From Rhodococcoides fascians A25f (lineage in GTDB: Bacteria > Actinomycetota > Actinomycetes > Mycobacteriales > Mycobacteriaceae), in contig NZ_CP049744.1 in NCBI RefSeq assembly GCF_000760935.2, positions 248,001 to 312,000 on the forward strand: a DNA stretch of 64,000 bases. Direction: 5' to 3'. The notes beneath the pieces were generated by a model. The model was not told the DNA's origin, did not search any database, and saw only the letters and a program-made list of their open reading frames with translations. Both the position numbers and the translations under genes were made by a program. Below are positions 23,924 through 33,219 of this stretch, piece after piece. The stretch's first letter is position 1; the number at the start of each line of letters is the position of its first letter.

Positions 23924-24822
23924 CAGTCTTTGCTCCGAAGAACGATGGCGAGGTACAGGGCGATGAAGATGAGCGAGATGCCGAGCATGATGGTGGCCAG
24001 TGCCGAACCGAATCCGATCCGGCTCGCCTCACCGACGACGTTCGCCGTCACGAGAGCCGAGATCAGCTCGAGTCCGTTGCGGCCCTTGTTGATCACCCAC
24101 ACGAGGTCGAAAGCGCGTAGCGCCTCGATGACGGTGATGACGATGATCAGCAGGTTGGTGTTCTTCATCAGCGGGAAGATGACGCTGAAGAACGTGCGAA
24201 TCGGCCCGGCACCGTCCATCACCGCAGCCTCGCGGACGGACGGGTCGATGGCCTTGAGGCCGGCCAAGTACAACAGCATGATGTAGCCGGTGTGACGCCA
24301 CCCTGCCGCGACCATGACGGCCCAGATGTTGATGTCCGGATCGCCGAGCCAGTCGACGTCCGTGCCGAGCAGGCTGTTGAGGACGCCGCCCTCGGTGGAG
24401 TAGATGAGCTGCCAGATGAATCCGATGAGGGCCATCGACAGCACCACGGGGATGTAGAAGATGCTCTGGTAGAGCCGAGATCCCTTGAGATTCTTGTCCA
24501 GCAGAATTGCGAGCAGGATACCGATGACGGTGGGGACGAGGAACAGGAAGACGAGCCACAGCACGTTGTTCTGCAGTGCTTGCTGGAACGGTGGATACGC
24601 CTGGACCGCGTCGACGTAGTTCTGAGTACCGATCCACTCGATACTCGACGTGCCGCCGATTCCGTCCCAGCGTGCGAACGAGAGGATCACCGTGAACACG
24701 GTGGGAATCCAGACGAGACCGATGACGATCATCGCGGGAACGCCCAGCATCATTGCGATGGTCCACTTCTCGCGAACACTGCGCCGAATCTTCGGCGACT
24801 TGACCCGTTCGGGTGCGGTCAT
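23923..24822 (-). CDS. Carbohydrate ABC transporter permease, MalF-type
   Basis: A 299-residue permease with six helices and the EAA motif SVREAAVMDGAGPIRTFFSVIFPLMKN. The start is placed at ATG 24822 (MTAPERVKSPKIRRS), giving a short basic cytoplasmic arm before helix 1. The open frame extends further upstream without coding character. It follows the binding-protein gene by 58 bases and overlaps the MalG-type gene by one base. Together they should import a galactose-containing oligosaccharide. Confidence 0.92.
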   Translation of the reverse strand: MTAPERVKSPKIRRSVREKWTIAMMLGVPAMIVIGLVWIPTVFTVILSFARWDGIGGTSSIEWIGTQNYVDAVQAYPPFQQALQNNVLWLVFLFLVPTVIGILLAILLDKNLKGSRLYQSIFYIPVVLSMALIGFIWQLIYSTEGGVLNSLLGTDVDWLGDPDINIWAVMVAAGWRHTGYIMLLYLAGLKAIDPSVREAAVMDGAGPIRTFFSVIFPLMKNTNLLIIVITVIEALRAFDLVWVINKGRNGLELISALVTANVVGEASRIGFGSALATIMLGISLIFIALYLAIVLRSKD

Positions 24823-24880
24823 GGCATTACCTGATCTCGAGGTCGAGTGAATGATGGGGGTCGAATCACACTGCGCACGA

Positions 24881-26176
24881 TCATGTTCCGAACACCGCCG
24901 ACTTCTGGCGCTCGATGCTGCGGACCAATCCGTCGACATCGTTCGGGTTGCCGATGAACTGTTGCAGAGCCGGGATCATGACGATGGACGCGAAGTCGGG
25001 TCGCGTGTCGCGGTCGAAGAACTGAGTGATGGATCCGGCGTTCTGCACGAGGTCTGCCGATTTACGCACCAGTGCAGGGAAATCCGACAGGTCGGCATCA
25101 CGGTGTGCGGGGATGGCCTGCGGATCCTGCTTCGCATAGGCCACTGCAGGCTCGGGTCCGGTGAGGAAGGTCAGGAGCTTCTCGGCAGCGGGACGGTTGC
25201 GCGGGTCGGCGCGCATCATGAAGCCATCCATCGGTGCCTCGACCGCGGAACTGCCGATGGCGGAGTCGAGTTCGGGGAAGGGGAAGAAGTCCAGATCGTC
25301 CCGCTCGGCCCCGGCGGGGAAGCTCTGTGCGACGAACATGCCGGCGACCAGGGACCCGACGCTCTTGTTGAGCAACGCCGTCTGCGCATCGGCGATCTTG
25401 CGGCCCAACGGCTGCGGTTGATGGAACGGCAAGAGCTCGCGCCAGGTGTCGAACACCGTGCGGACGCGGTTGTCGGTCCAGCTGACATCACCGGCCAACA
25501 GGGTGCGGTGGAAGTCGACACCGTTGAGGCGCAGGTTCAAATAGTCGAACGTCCCCATCGGTGGCCAGCCGTCACGGGCACCGAAGCCGATCGGGGTGAT
25601 GTTGTCGGCCTGCATCTGCTTGTTCAGCGCGACCCACTGGTCGTAGGTCTTGGGCGGTTCGTATCCGCGCTCGGCCCACAGGCTCGGCCGGTAGAACACT
25701 GCCCAGGGGTAGTAGAAGAACGGAATCAGATATTGGTTGCCGTCGGATCCGGTCGAGTTCTCCTTGAAGCTGTCGCTGTATCCGCCGCCGTTGCTCGCCC
25801 ACACATTCGAGACGTCCTCCACCAGACCCTTGTCTGCGAAGTACTTCATTCGGTAGCCGCCCATCCAGGTGAACACGTCGTCCGGCGTCCCCTGGAGGTA
25901 GTTGTTGACGTTCTCCTGGAACGACGTCGAATCGACGGTGTTGACGCGGATGTCGCCACCGGTCTGTTGCCGATACATGGCAACGAAGTCCTCGACTCCG
26001 ACCTTGGAGTTCTTGTCCGACAGCCGCGAGCCGAGCGTGACCGTGTTGGGATCGAGACTGCTCGAGCACGACGACAGCACGCCACCGGCGGTCACTGCGC
26101 CGGCGGCAACGAGCGCTGACCTGAGGAAGTCGCGCCGAGACGGCTGCCACGTACGCGGCCACTCGTGTGGGTTCAT
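24881..26176 (-). CDS. Extracellular sugar-binding lipoprotein, Tat-exported
   Basis: A 431-residue solute-binding protein (bacterial family 1). The N-terminus has a twin-arginine motif (SRRDFLRSALV) and a lipobox (VLSSC, Cys37), so it is folded before export and lipid-anchored. The periplasmic-binding fold is seen in EDFVAMYRQQTGGDIRVNTVD, DDVFTWMGGYRMKYFADKGLVEDVS and MQADNITPIGFGARDGWPP. It captures the substrate for the two permeases downstream. The locus enzymes point to alpha- and beta-galactosides, but specificity is inferred from neighbours. Confidence 0.92.
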   Translation of the reverse strand: MNPHEWPRTWQPSRRDFLRSALVAAGAVTAGGVLSSCSSSLDPNTVTLGSRLSDKNSKVGVEDFVAMYRQQTGGDIRVNTVDSTSFQENVNNYLQGTPDDVFTWMGGYRMKYFADKGLVEDVSNVWASNGGGYSDSFKENSTGSDGNQYLIPFFYYPWAVFYRPSLWAERGYEPPKTYDQWVALNKQMQADNITPIGFGARDGWPPMGTFDYLNLRLNGVDFHRTLLAGDVSWTDNRVRTVFDTWRELLPFHQPQPLGRKIADAQTALLNKSVGSLVAGMFVAQSFPAGAERDDLDFFPFPELDSAIGSSAVEAPMDGFMMRADPRNRPAAEKLLTFLTGPEPAVAYAKQDPQAIPAHRDADLSDFPALVRKSADLVQNAGSITQFFDRDTRPDFASIVMIPALQQFIGNPNDVDGLVRSIERQKSAVFGT

Positions 26177-26387
26177 GAGAATCCTTCGCCGGAAAATGTC
26201 GATAACGATCAGAAACGAACATCAACGATGTTCAACGATGTGCGTTTACTGACCGTTCGGGGTGATGCAGGTTACAGAAACATGACTCGGCAGCGTCTGT
26301 CAAGCTCTAGATGGTCCCTTCACCTGCGCCAGTGGGAAAATGTTCATTCATGTTGACATCTGAGAGCCGCTCGTTCATATTGTGAGC
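26177..26387. promoter_or_regulatory. Divergent control region of the galactoside locus
   Basis: This 211-base region drives the uptake operon leftwards and the GH42-galK operon rightwards. A perfect dyad, GAACATC-AAC-GATGTTC (26217-26233), is followed by another AACGATG. Near the rightward start, ATGTTCA and ATGTTGA occur in tandem (about 26340-26357). The shared ATGTTCA-like half-site suggests binding by one regulator, most likely the DeoR-family protein encoded at 28421. Confidence 0.55.
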
Positions 26388-28421
26388 ATGGACACAGCGC
26401 GACGCAGCACCTGGCCGACCCAGGGAATTTCTTTCGGGGGCGATTACAACCCCGAGCAGTGGCCCGAGGACGTGTGGCATCGCGACGTCGAGCTGATGCA
26501 CGAGGCCGGTGTCGACTTCGTGACCGTCGGTGTCTTCTCCTGGGCGCGCCTCCAGCCGACCGCGACGACGTGGGACTTCGAGTGGCTCGATCGGGTCATG
26601 GACCTGATGCACCAGGGCGAGATTCGGGTCGATCTGGCCACGGCTACCGCGTCGCCCCCACCCTGGTTGGCCACGGCCTACCCGCAGATGCGTCCGGTCG
26701 ACGATCGCGGCTACCGGTACGCCATCGGAAGTCGTCAGACGTGGAGCCCCAGTTCCGCTGTGTACCGCGAACATTCACTCGCGCTGGTCGAGAAGATGGC
26801 GCACCGCTACGGTGAGCACCCCGCGCTGGCGATGTGGCATGTCTCCAACGAACTCGGCTGCCACAACGCCCTGTGCTACTCCGACGACAGTGCCTACGCG
26901 TTCCGGGAATGGCTCAGCGCCAGGTACATCGACCTCGAGACCCTCAACACCGCCTGGGGCACCGACTTCTGGAGCCAGCGCTACAGCGACTGGGACGAGA
27001 TCGTTCCTCCATCGGTGAGCACCACGTTCGGCAACCCGACCCACCAGCTCGACTGGCGACGCTTCTGCTCCGACGCACTGCTCGAGCAGTACCGCGCCGA
27101 GAAGGCCGTGCTGAATAGCATCACCCCCGAGATTCCCGTGACCACTAACTTCATGGTGGGTATGGGACAGGGCCCCGCGCTCGCCGGCAACATGGACTAC
27201 GCGTCGTGGGCCCCCGAGCAGGACATCGTCTCCACCGACCACTACCTCGTCGGACCCGAAACAGGCGACGCCGCAGCACATCACAAGCTCTCGTTCTCGG
27301 CCGACCTCACCCGTGGCGTGGCCGGCCGTCGACCATGGTTGTTGATGGAGCACTCCACCAGCGCCGTCAACTGGCAGCACATCAACCGCGCCAAAGTTCC
27401 CGGCGAGATGATGCGTAACTCGCTGGCGCACATGGCTCGCGGAGCAGACGGTATCGCCTACTTCCAGTTCCGTGCCTCCAAGGCGGGTGCGGAGAAGTTC
27501 CATTCGGCTCTGGTTCCCCACGCCGGTGAGGACTCCGCCCGCTGGCGCGAGGTCGTCGAGCTCGGCGCGGCTCTGCGTCGCATGGCCCCGGTGGCAGGCA
27601 GCACCGTCGATGCTCGGGTTGCCGTGCTCTTCGACTGGGCCTCGCAGTGGGCGTGCGAGCAGGAGGGCCATCCGTCGATGGCGATGCAGCCCATGGAGAT
27701 TGCTCGACGCGCACATCGCGGATTCACTTCCGCGGGCGTGACCTGCGACGTCGTCCCGTCGTCGACGGACCTGAGCGATTACGACGTGATCGTGGTTCCG
27801 GCTCTCTATCTGTGCAGCGACGAGACCGCGGCGCGGATAGCCGACGCCGCAGAAGCAGGTGCGCAGGTGCTCGTCACTGCTTTCTCGGGAATTGCCGACG
27901 AGGACGATCACGTGCGACTCGGCGGCTACCCGGGTGCCTTCCGCGAGCTGCTCGGCGTCCGAGTCGAGGAGTTCTTTCCGCTCGCCGAGGGCGAGACCCT
28001 GACTCTCGACAACGAGACCCTCGGGGAGATCTGGAGCGAATACCTCACTGCGTCCGAGGATGTCGACGTACTCGCGCGGCACACCCAGGGCCACTTGCGC
28101 GGAGTTCCCGCGCTGACCACGCGCGCAGTCGGCTCCGGTGCCGCCTGGTACGCGGCCACCGTCCCCGACGCGGCGGGCTGGGCCACGCTGGCCGACAAGC
28201 TCTGCGCTGCAGCAGAAATCGATACCCGACGCGACCTCGGAGACGATGTGGAGATCGTGCGACGATCGGCAGGGGAGCAGTCCTGGCTCTTCGTACTCAA
28301 CCACGGGAGCGACAAGGTCAGCGTGCCGGCCACAGGTACCGACCTGGTCAGTGGGGCACAGGTCGACGGTGAGCTGATCGTGGCCGCAGGCGGTAGCGCA
28401 GTGATCGCCGAGACCCGCTGA
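26388..28421 (+). CDS. Beta-galactosidase, glycoside hydrolase family 42
   Basis: A 677-residue GH42 enzyme releasing galactose from beta-galactosides. The family opening FGGDYNPEQWPEDVW is at residues 18-32, the acid/base Glu155 in MWHVSNELGCH, and the nucleophile Glu321 in WLLMEHSTSAVNWQ. The trimerisation-like second domain and a C-terminal beta domain complete the fold. There is no signal peptide, so it acts in the cytoplasm. ATG 26388 is preferred over GTG 26382. It is the first gene of a five-gene operon, and its stop overlaps the regulator start (TGATG). Confidence 0.93.
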   Translation: MDTARRSTWPTQGISFGGDYNPEQWPEDVWHRDVELMHEAGVDFVTVGVFSWARLQPTATTWDFEWLDRVMDLMHQGEIRVDLATATASPPPWLATAYPQMRPVDDRGYRYAIGSRQTWSPSSAVYREHSLALVEKMAHRYGEHPALAMWHVSNELGCHNALCYSDDSAYAFREWLSARYIDLETLNTAWGTDFWSQRYSDWDEIVPPSVSTTFGNPTHQLDWRRFCSDALLEQYRAEKAVLNSITPEIPVTTNFMVGMGQGPALAGNMDYASWAPEQDIVSTDHYLVGPETGDAAAHHKLSFSADLTRGVAGRRPWLLMEHSTSAVNWQHINRAKVPGEMMRNSLAHMARGADGIAYFQFRASKAGAEKFHSALVPHAGEDSARWREVVELGAALRRMAPVAGSTVDARVAVLFDWASQWACEQEGHPSMAMQPMEIARRAHRGFTSAGVTCDVVPSSTDLSDYDVIVVPALYLCSDETAARIADAAEAGAQVLVTAFSGIADEDDHVRLGGYPGAFRELLGVRVEEFFPLAEGETLTLDNETLGEIWSEYLTASEDVDVLARHTQGHLRGVPALTTRAVGSGAAWYAATVPDAAGWATLADKLCAAAEIDTRRDLGDDVEIVRRSAGEQSWLFVLNHGSDKVSVPATGTDLVSGAQVDGELIVAAGGSAVIAETR

Positions 28422-29236
28422 TGCTCGCCCATCAGCGTCAGCAGAAGATCCTCGACCAGGTGACGGCCTCGGGCGCAGTCAAGGTCGCCGATCTGGGTGC
28501 AGCGCTGTCGGTGTCGGACATGACCATTCGACGCGACATCAACGAACTCGTCGCCCGGGGTCTGGTCGAGCGAGTACACGGCGGCGTCACCCTCCCCCGA
28601 TCGGCGAGTGTGTTCGAGCCGGGGTTCTCGGCCAAGTCCGAACTCGATCGCGACGCCAAGGCCGCAATTGCGAAAGCCGCTGCGCGTTTCGTGCGGCCGG
28701 GAACATCGATCGGTATCTCTGGCGGCACTACAACGCACGCGCTGGCCGAGGAACTGCTCGACGTCCCGGACATCACCGTCGTCACCAATTCTCTTCCCGT
28801 TGCCGACCTGTTTCACACCGGTGGCCGGACGGATCAAACCGTGTTGCTCACCGGCGGGGAACGCACACCCTCCTACGCGTTGGTCGGGCCGCTCACGGTC
28901 AGTGCACTGCAGAGCATCCACCTGGACATGCTGTTCCTCGGGACGCACGGGGTAGACATCGAATCGGGGCTCACCTGCCCCAATCTCATGGAGGCACAGA
29001 CCAATCAGGCGCTGGTGGCGTCGTCCCGCCGCGTCATCGTGCTGGCCGACCACACCAAGTGGGGTGTCCGTGCGCTCGCCAACACCATTCCGCTCTCTCG
29101 CGTCGACGTGTTCGTCACCGATGCCGGACTCGACTCCGGCGTACAGGACGCGTTGTCCGAGGTGGTAGACGACGTGGTGATCGCCGGAGGCCCTGTCGAC
29201 ACGAACGAGGAACGAGTACTCGATGACCGCGCATGA
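28421..29236 (+). CDS. DeoR/GlpR-family transcriptional regulator
   Basis: A 271-residue regulator. The DeoR helix-turn-helix is at residues 5-58 (RQQKILDQVTASGAVKVADLGAALSVSDMTIRRDINEL, then GLVERVHGG). The effector domain follows with GISGGTTTHALAEEL and LADHTKWGVRA, the phospho-sugar-binding pattern of this family. A sugar phosphate such as galactose-1-phosphate would fit its place between beta-galactosidase and galT, but the ligand is inferred. It probably represses both divergent operons through the dyads at 26217-26360. It overlaps galT by 14 bases. Confidence 0.9.
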   Translation: MLAHQRQQKILDQVTASGAVKVADLGAALSVSDMTIRRDINELVARGLVERVHGGVTLPRSASVFEPGFSAKSELDRDAKAAIAKAAARFVRPGTSIGISGGTTTHALAEELLDVPDITVVTNSLPVADLFHTGGRTDQTVLLTGGERTPSYALVGPLTVSALQSIHLDMLFLGTHGVDIESGLTCPNLMEAQTNQALVASSRRVIVLADHTKWGVRALANTIPLSRVDVFVTDAGLDSGVQDALSEVVDDVVIAGGPVDTNEERVLDDRA

Positions 29237-30368
29237 CGCCACGACGCACGCACTGCGCAAGACGTCGACCACTCTGGCCGATGGTCGAGAGCTGATCTAT
29301 TACGACGACACCGAGCCCTACGTCTCCGGTGGAGCCACCCGCGACCTGGTCGACACCCGCGCGCTCTCGCCGTCGATGTCGCAGTCGCAGATGCGATTCG
29401 ACGTTCTCACCGGCGAATGGATCGTCATCGCCGCTCAGCGGATGGACCGGACGTTCTTGCCGCCGGCCGACGCGTCGCCGCTGGCACCGAGCCGACCGGA
29501 CCGGCCGGCGACGGAGATCCCGGCTGCGGATTACGACGTGGTCGTGTTCGAGAACCGATTCCCGTCACTGTCGGAAACTGCTGCACAGCAGACACTTCCG
29601 ACAGAGGTGGACGGTGAGGCACTGTGGCCACTCGCGCCCGGCACCGGTCGCTGCGAGGTGATCTGTTTCGCCAGCGATCCCGACGCTTCCTTCGTCTCGC
29701 TGGAGCTCTCTCGGGTCCGCACCATCATCGACGTCTGGGCCGACCGCACCGCTGCGCTCTCCGCGGTCCCCGGCGTGCAGCAGGTCTTCTGTTTCGAGAA
29801 CCGCGGCAAGGAAATAGGCGTCACGCTGACGCACCCGCACGGTCAGATCTACGCATACCCCTACCTCCCGCCCCGGACCGATGCGCTGATGCGACAGTCT
29901 CGCAAGCACTTCGAGAGCACCGGACGAGTACTGCTGGCCGATGTCCTCGCTGCCGAACTGCGTTCGGGTCGACGCATCGTCGTCGACGCCGAGCATTGGG
30001 TCGCCTACGTGCCGGCGGCGTCGCGGTGGCCGGTCGAGGTTCACCTCGCCCCTCGTCGCGATGTGGCGGACCTCGCCGAGTTGAACGACGCAGAGCGTGA
30101 CGAACTTGCCGGGGTCTACCGAGACCTGCTGCGCGGAGTCGATGCGTTCTTCGAGGGCGTCGACGAGGTGCCGTACATCTCGGCGTGGCACCAAGCCCCC
30201 GTGGGAGCTGGCCGCGAACTGGGACGACTGCACCTGCAACTGTTTTCGATGATGCGCTCACCGGGTCGGATGAAGTTCCTGGCCGGATCCGAATCGGCGA
30301 TGGGCGCGTGGGTCAACGACACTACGCCGGAACGGATCGCCGATCGTTTGCGCGAGGTACTCGGATGA
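29223..30368 (+). CDS. galT: Galactose-1-phosphate uridylyltransferase
   Basis: A 381-residue GalT of the Leloir pathway, exchanging UMP between UDP-glucose and galactose-1-phosphate. The active-site motif is LTHPHGQIYAYPY with the nucleophile His206 (HPH, 204-206). FENRGKEIG and HLQLFSMMRSPGRMKFLAGSE are further family blocks. The usual Zn-binding CxxC of E. coli GalT is absent, as in many actinobacterial enzymes. ATG 29223 lies within the end of the regulator gene. The stop overlaps galK by four bases. Confidence 0.93.
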   Translation: MTAHDATTHALRKTSTTLADGRELIYYDDTEPYVSGGATRDLVDTRALSPSMSQSQMRFDVLTGEWIVIAAQRMDRTFLPPADASPLAPSRPDRPATEIPAADYDVVVFENRFPSLSETAAQQTLPTEVDGEALWPLAPGTGRCEVICFASDPDASFVSLELSRVRTIIDVWADRTAALSAVPGVQQVFCFENRGKEIGVTLTHPHGQIYAYPYLPPRTDALMRQSRKHFESTGRVLLADVLAAELRSGRRIVVDAEHWVAYVPAASRWPVEVHLAPRRDVADLAELNDAERDELAGVYRDLLRGVDAFFEGVDEVPYISAWHQAPVGAGRELGRLHLQLFSMMRSPGRMKFLAGSESAMGAWVNDTTPERIADRLREVLG

Positions 30369-31531
30369 AGTGGCTCGATGTCGTCGGCGAGGAAGATCTC
30401 GCCGACGGGGCCGCAGCGCTGTTTCGTAGCGCGTTCGGCGGTGAACCCGATGGCGTCTGGATCGCCCCGGGGCGGGTCAACCTCATCGGCGAGCACGTCG
30501 ATTATGCAGGCGGGCTCGTGTTGCCGTTCGCGCTGCCCTACGCCACCGCGGTCGCGGTACGTCGCCGCGAGGACACGGTGATGCGCGCCGTATCGACGCA
30601 CACCGACGAGTCGTGGACGGGTGATCTCGCGGAAATCGGCCCGGGCACACCGTCGGGGTGGGCCGCGTACGTGGCGGGCGTGGCCTGGGCGCTGCAGGAG
30701 CACGGAATAGGCGGAGTCGATGTTGCCGTGCACTCTTCGGTGCCGGTGGGTTCGGGCCTGTCGAGTTCGGCAGCCCTCGAGTGCTCGTTCGCTCTGGCGC
30801 TCAGTGAGCTTTTCGATCTGCAGGTCGATCGAAACATCCTGATAGACGCCAGCATTCGATCCGAGAACGAGATCGCCGGTGCGTCGACGGGCGGCATGGA
30901 TCAGAACATCGCGATGTCGGCTCGGCCGGGACACGCGCTGTTGCTCGATTGTCTCGACGGGTCGACGCGTCAGATCCCCCTCGATCTCGATGCGTCGGGA
31001 ACCAGGCTGCTGGTGATCGACACCAACGCACCGCACCGGCTGGTCGACGGCCAGTACGGAGCGCGTCGGAAGTCGCTCGACACCGCATACGCCGAATTGG
31101 GGGTCACGACGCTGCGCGGCCTCGATCTCGAGCAGACCGCCTCGCGCCTCGTCGACGACACTCTGCTCTCCCGAGTTCGCCACGTCATCAGTGAGATCGG
31201 GCGGGTGGAGCAGGCAGCCGAGTTACTCGATCGCGGTGCCGCAGGCTCCGAACTCGGTGAGTTGATGACGGCCTCGCACGTATCGTTGCGAGACGATTAC
31301 GAGGTCAGCTCTCCGGAACTCGACAGTGCCGTGGACGCAGCGCTTCGCGCAGGTGCGCATGGGGCTCGCATGACCGGCGGAGGATTCGGCGGATCGGCCA
31401 TTGCCCTGGTGCCGTCGGACATCGTCGACGCCGTGGTGGTCGAGATCGACTCCAGTGCAGCACGAGCCGGACTGCCACAGCCCACATTTCTCCGCGCCGA
31501 GCCCGCCGGCTCCGCGCATCGATTCTTCTAA
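30365..31531 (+). CDS. galK: Galactokinase
   Basis: A 388-residue GHMP kinase phosphorylating galactose at C1. The galactokinase signature GRVNLIGEHVDYAGGLVLP is at about residues 37-55, the ATP-binding loop VPVGSGLSSSAALE at about 126-139, and the C-terminal GHMP motif ARMTGGGFGGSAIAL at about 337-351. It is coupled to galT by an ATGA overlap. No galE lies in the window, so the UDP-galactose epimerase must be encoded elsewhere. Confidence 0.94.
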   Translation: MKWLDVVGEEDLADGAAALFRSAFGGEPDGVWIAPGRVNLIGEHVDYAGGLVLPFALPYATAVAVRRREDTVMRAVSTHTDESWTGDLAEIGPGTPSGWAAYVAGVAWALQEHGIGGVDVAVHSSVPVGSGLSSSAALECSFALALSELFDLQVDRNILIDASIRSENEIAGASTGGMDQNIAMSARPGHALLLDCLDGSTRQIPLDLDASGTRLLVIDTNAPHRLVDGQYGARRKSLDTAYAELGVTTLRGLDLEQTASRLVDDTLLSRVRHVISEIGRVEQAAELLDRGAAGSELGELMTASHVSLRDDYEVSSPELDSAVDAALRAGAHGARMTGGGFGGSAIALVPSDIVDAVVVEIDSSAARAGLPQPTFLRAEPAGSAHRFF

Positions 31532-31552
31532 CCTCTACAAAGGAGCACTCCC

Positions 31553-32644
31553 ATGGCACAGGTCACCTACGAAGGAGCGACCAAGCTGTATCCGGGATCG
31601 GACGTTGCAGCGGTCGAATCGTTGGATCTCGCTATCGAGGACGGCGAATTCCTCGTTCTCGTCGGTCCTTCCGGCTGCGGAAAGTCCACCTCGCTGCGCA
31701 TGCTCGCCGGGCTGGAGGACGTCGACTACGGTGCCATCAAGATCGGTGACCGCGACGTCACTTCATTGGCACCCAAGGAACGTGACATCGCGATGGTGTT
31801 TCAGAACTACGCGCTGTACCCGCACATGACCGTCGCGAAGAACATGGGCTTCGCGTTGCAGATCGCCGGTATGGACAAGGCAGAGGTGGGCCGACGCGTC
31901 GAGGAAGCGGCGAAGATTCTGGACCTGACCGACTACCTCGGCCGTAAACCCAAGGCGCTCTCCGGTGGTCAGCGTCAGCGTGTTGCGATGGGCCGTGCGA
32001 TCGTGCGGAACCCGCAGGTGTTCCTCATGGACGAGCCGCTGTCGAACCTCGACGCCAAGCTTCGCGTCCAAACCCGTACGCAGATCTCCCTGCTGCAGCG
32101 CAGGCTCGGCACCACCACGGTGTATGTCACCCACGATCAGGTCGAGGCCATGACCATGGGCGATCGGGTGGCGATCATGAAAGCCGGTGTGCTGCAACAG
32201 TGCGCCAGCCCGAAGGAGCTCTACGAGCGTCCGGTCAATGCGTTCGTTGCCGGCTTCATCGGCTCGCCCGCGATGAACCTGTTCGAGGTGGACGTTGTCG
32301 CCGGTGCCGCGAGAATCGGATCGCTGACGGTGCCCATCGAGCGATCGATTGCCGACCGCATCGACGGCAGCCGCGTGACGATGGGCGTGCGACCGGAAGC
32401 GTGGACGCTGTCCGATTCCGGTACCGACATCGTCGTCGACGTTGTCGAGGAACTCGGTGCAGATGCCTACATCTACGGCCGCACCGTCGAGGACGCGTCG
32501 AATCTCGGCACGCTGGGGGCGCAGATCATCGCCCGGATCCCCGACATCGCGACGCCCTCTCAGGGAGACGTCATTCGAATCGCCCCGCGCGCCGAGACGG
32601 TGCACTACTTCTCGACGAAGACGGGATTGAATCTGCGCCCCTGA
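31553..32644 (+). CDS. Sugar ABC transporter ATPase (MsmK/UgpC-type)
   Basis: A 363-residue import ATPase. Walker A is GPSGCGKST, Q-loop VFQNYALYPHMTV, signature LSGGQRQR, Walker B VFLMDEPLSNLDAKLR and H-loop YVTHDQVEAMT. The C-terminal TOBE/regulatory domain (GVRPEAWTLSDSG) is typical of MalK-like subunits, which often serve several sugar importers. It follows galK by 21 bases with a good ribosome-binding site (AAAGGAG) and is the likely energiser of the permeases at 22994-24822. Confidence 0.93.
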   Translation: MAQVTYEGATKLYPGSDVAAVESLDLAIEDGEFLVLVGPSGCGKSTSLRMLAGLEDVDYGAIKIGDRDVTSLAPKERDIAMVFQNYALYPHMTVAKNMGFALQIAGMDKAEVGRRVEEAAKILDLTDYLGRKPKALSGGQRQRVAMGRAIVRNPQVFLMDEPLSNLDAKLRVQTRTQISLLQRRLGTTTVYVTHDQVEAMTMGDRVAIMKAGVLQQCASPKELYERPVNAFVAGFIGSPAMNLFEVDVVAGAARIGSLTVPIERSIADRIDGSRVTMGVRPEAWTLSDSGTDIVVDVVEELGADAYIYGRTVEDASNLGTLGAQIIARIPDIATPSQGDVIRIAPRAETVHYFSTKTGLNLRP

Positions 32645-32679
32645 GCTGGTGCACTGATCAAAAACGGAGGCGGGTATCT

Positions 32680-33183
32680 GTGCCGGTTCACTCGACACTG
32701 GCCGCTCCGACGGTCGACCTGCGCGAGCCGTGGCTGGATGCCCACAACGAGTGGGGGCCGGGCTTTCACGAGGACGGGTTCGGATTGACGGCCGCCGATG
32801 ATGTCTGCAGCGTCGAGGGTTTCTCGGACTGGATCGATCGGCTTCGGAGCGACGCGGGATGTACGTACCGGTGGATCGTGGAAGGCGAACGCGTATTGGG
32901 CGGCGTCGCACTCAGACACGACAGCCACGAGCTCGCCGACCGTCTCGGGCACATCGGCTACGGGGTTCGACCGTCCGAACGAGGTCGGGGAGTCGCCTCT
33001 CGGGCAGTACGCGAGGTGCTGAGGCTCGCCGCAGACGTGGGCATGACCCGAGTGACGGCGGTATGCGAGGTGGGCAACGCGGCCTCGATAGCGACCCTGA
33101 AGCGTGTCGGAGGTGAACGTGTCGACTGCACCGGGTCGGCGGTTCGCTTCCAGATTCCTGTGCACCCGATTTTCTGCGCTTGA
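32680..33183 (+). CDS. GNAT family N-acetyltransferase
   Basis: A 167-residue acetyltransferase. GYGVRPSERGRGVASRAVREVLRLAADVG carries the acetyl-CoA loop (about residues 97-110), and VTAVCEVGNAASIATLKRVGGE is the C-terminal half of the fold. It resembles the RimJ/YhhY-type enzymes acting on protein or small-molecule amines. The GTG at 32680 follows a GGAGG box at good distance. It lies 35 bases after the sugar ATPase and may be an accidental rider of that operon. The next gene has its own promoter starting at this stop codon. Confidence 0.82.
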   Translation: MPVHSTLAAPTVDLREPWLDAHNEWGPGFHEDGFGLTAADDVCSVEGFSDWIDRLRSDAGCTYRWIVEGERVLGGVALRHDSHELADRLGHIGYGVRPSERGRGVASRAVREVLRLAADVGMTRVTAVCEVGNAASIATLKRVGGERVDCTGSAVRFQIPVHPIFCA

Positions 33184-33210
33184 CCCTCACACTGTGTGAG
33201 ACGAGATTCT
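33180..33210 (+). promoter_or_regulatory. MerR-type promoter with dyad in the spacer
   Basis: TTGACC (-35, 33180-33185) and GATTCT (-10, 33205-33210) are 19 bases apart. The spacer contains the perfect dyad CTCACA-CTG-TGTGAG (33186-33200). The long spacer with a centred dyad is the hallmark of MerR-controlled promoters, and the next gene encodes a MerR protein, so autoregulation is likely. Confidence 0.7.
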
Positions 33211-33219
33211 CGGAGGGTC

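Noticed and set aside
24851..26119. Long plus-strand open frame (422 codons) opposite the sugar-binding protein gene
   Set aside because: It is the mirror of a clear binding protein with Tat signal and lipobox. Its product is low-complexity and matches no fold.
26775..28304. Minus-strand frame of 509 codons opposite the GH42 gene
   Set aside because: GC-rich DNA keeps antisense frames open. The sense strand has both catalytic glutamates and proper starts.
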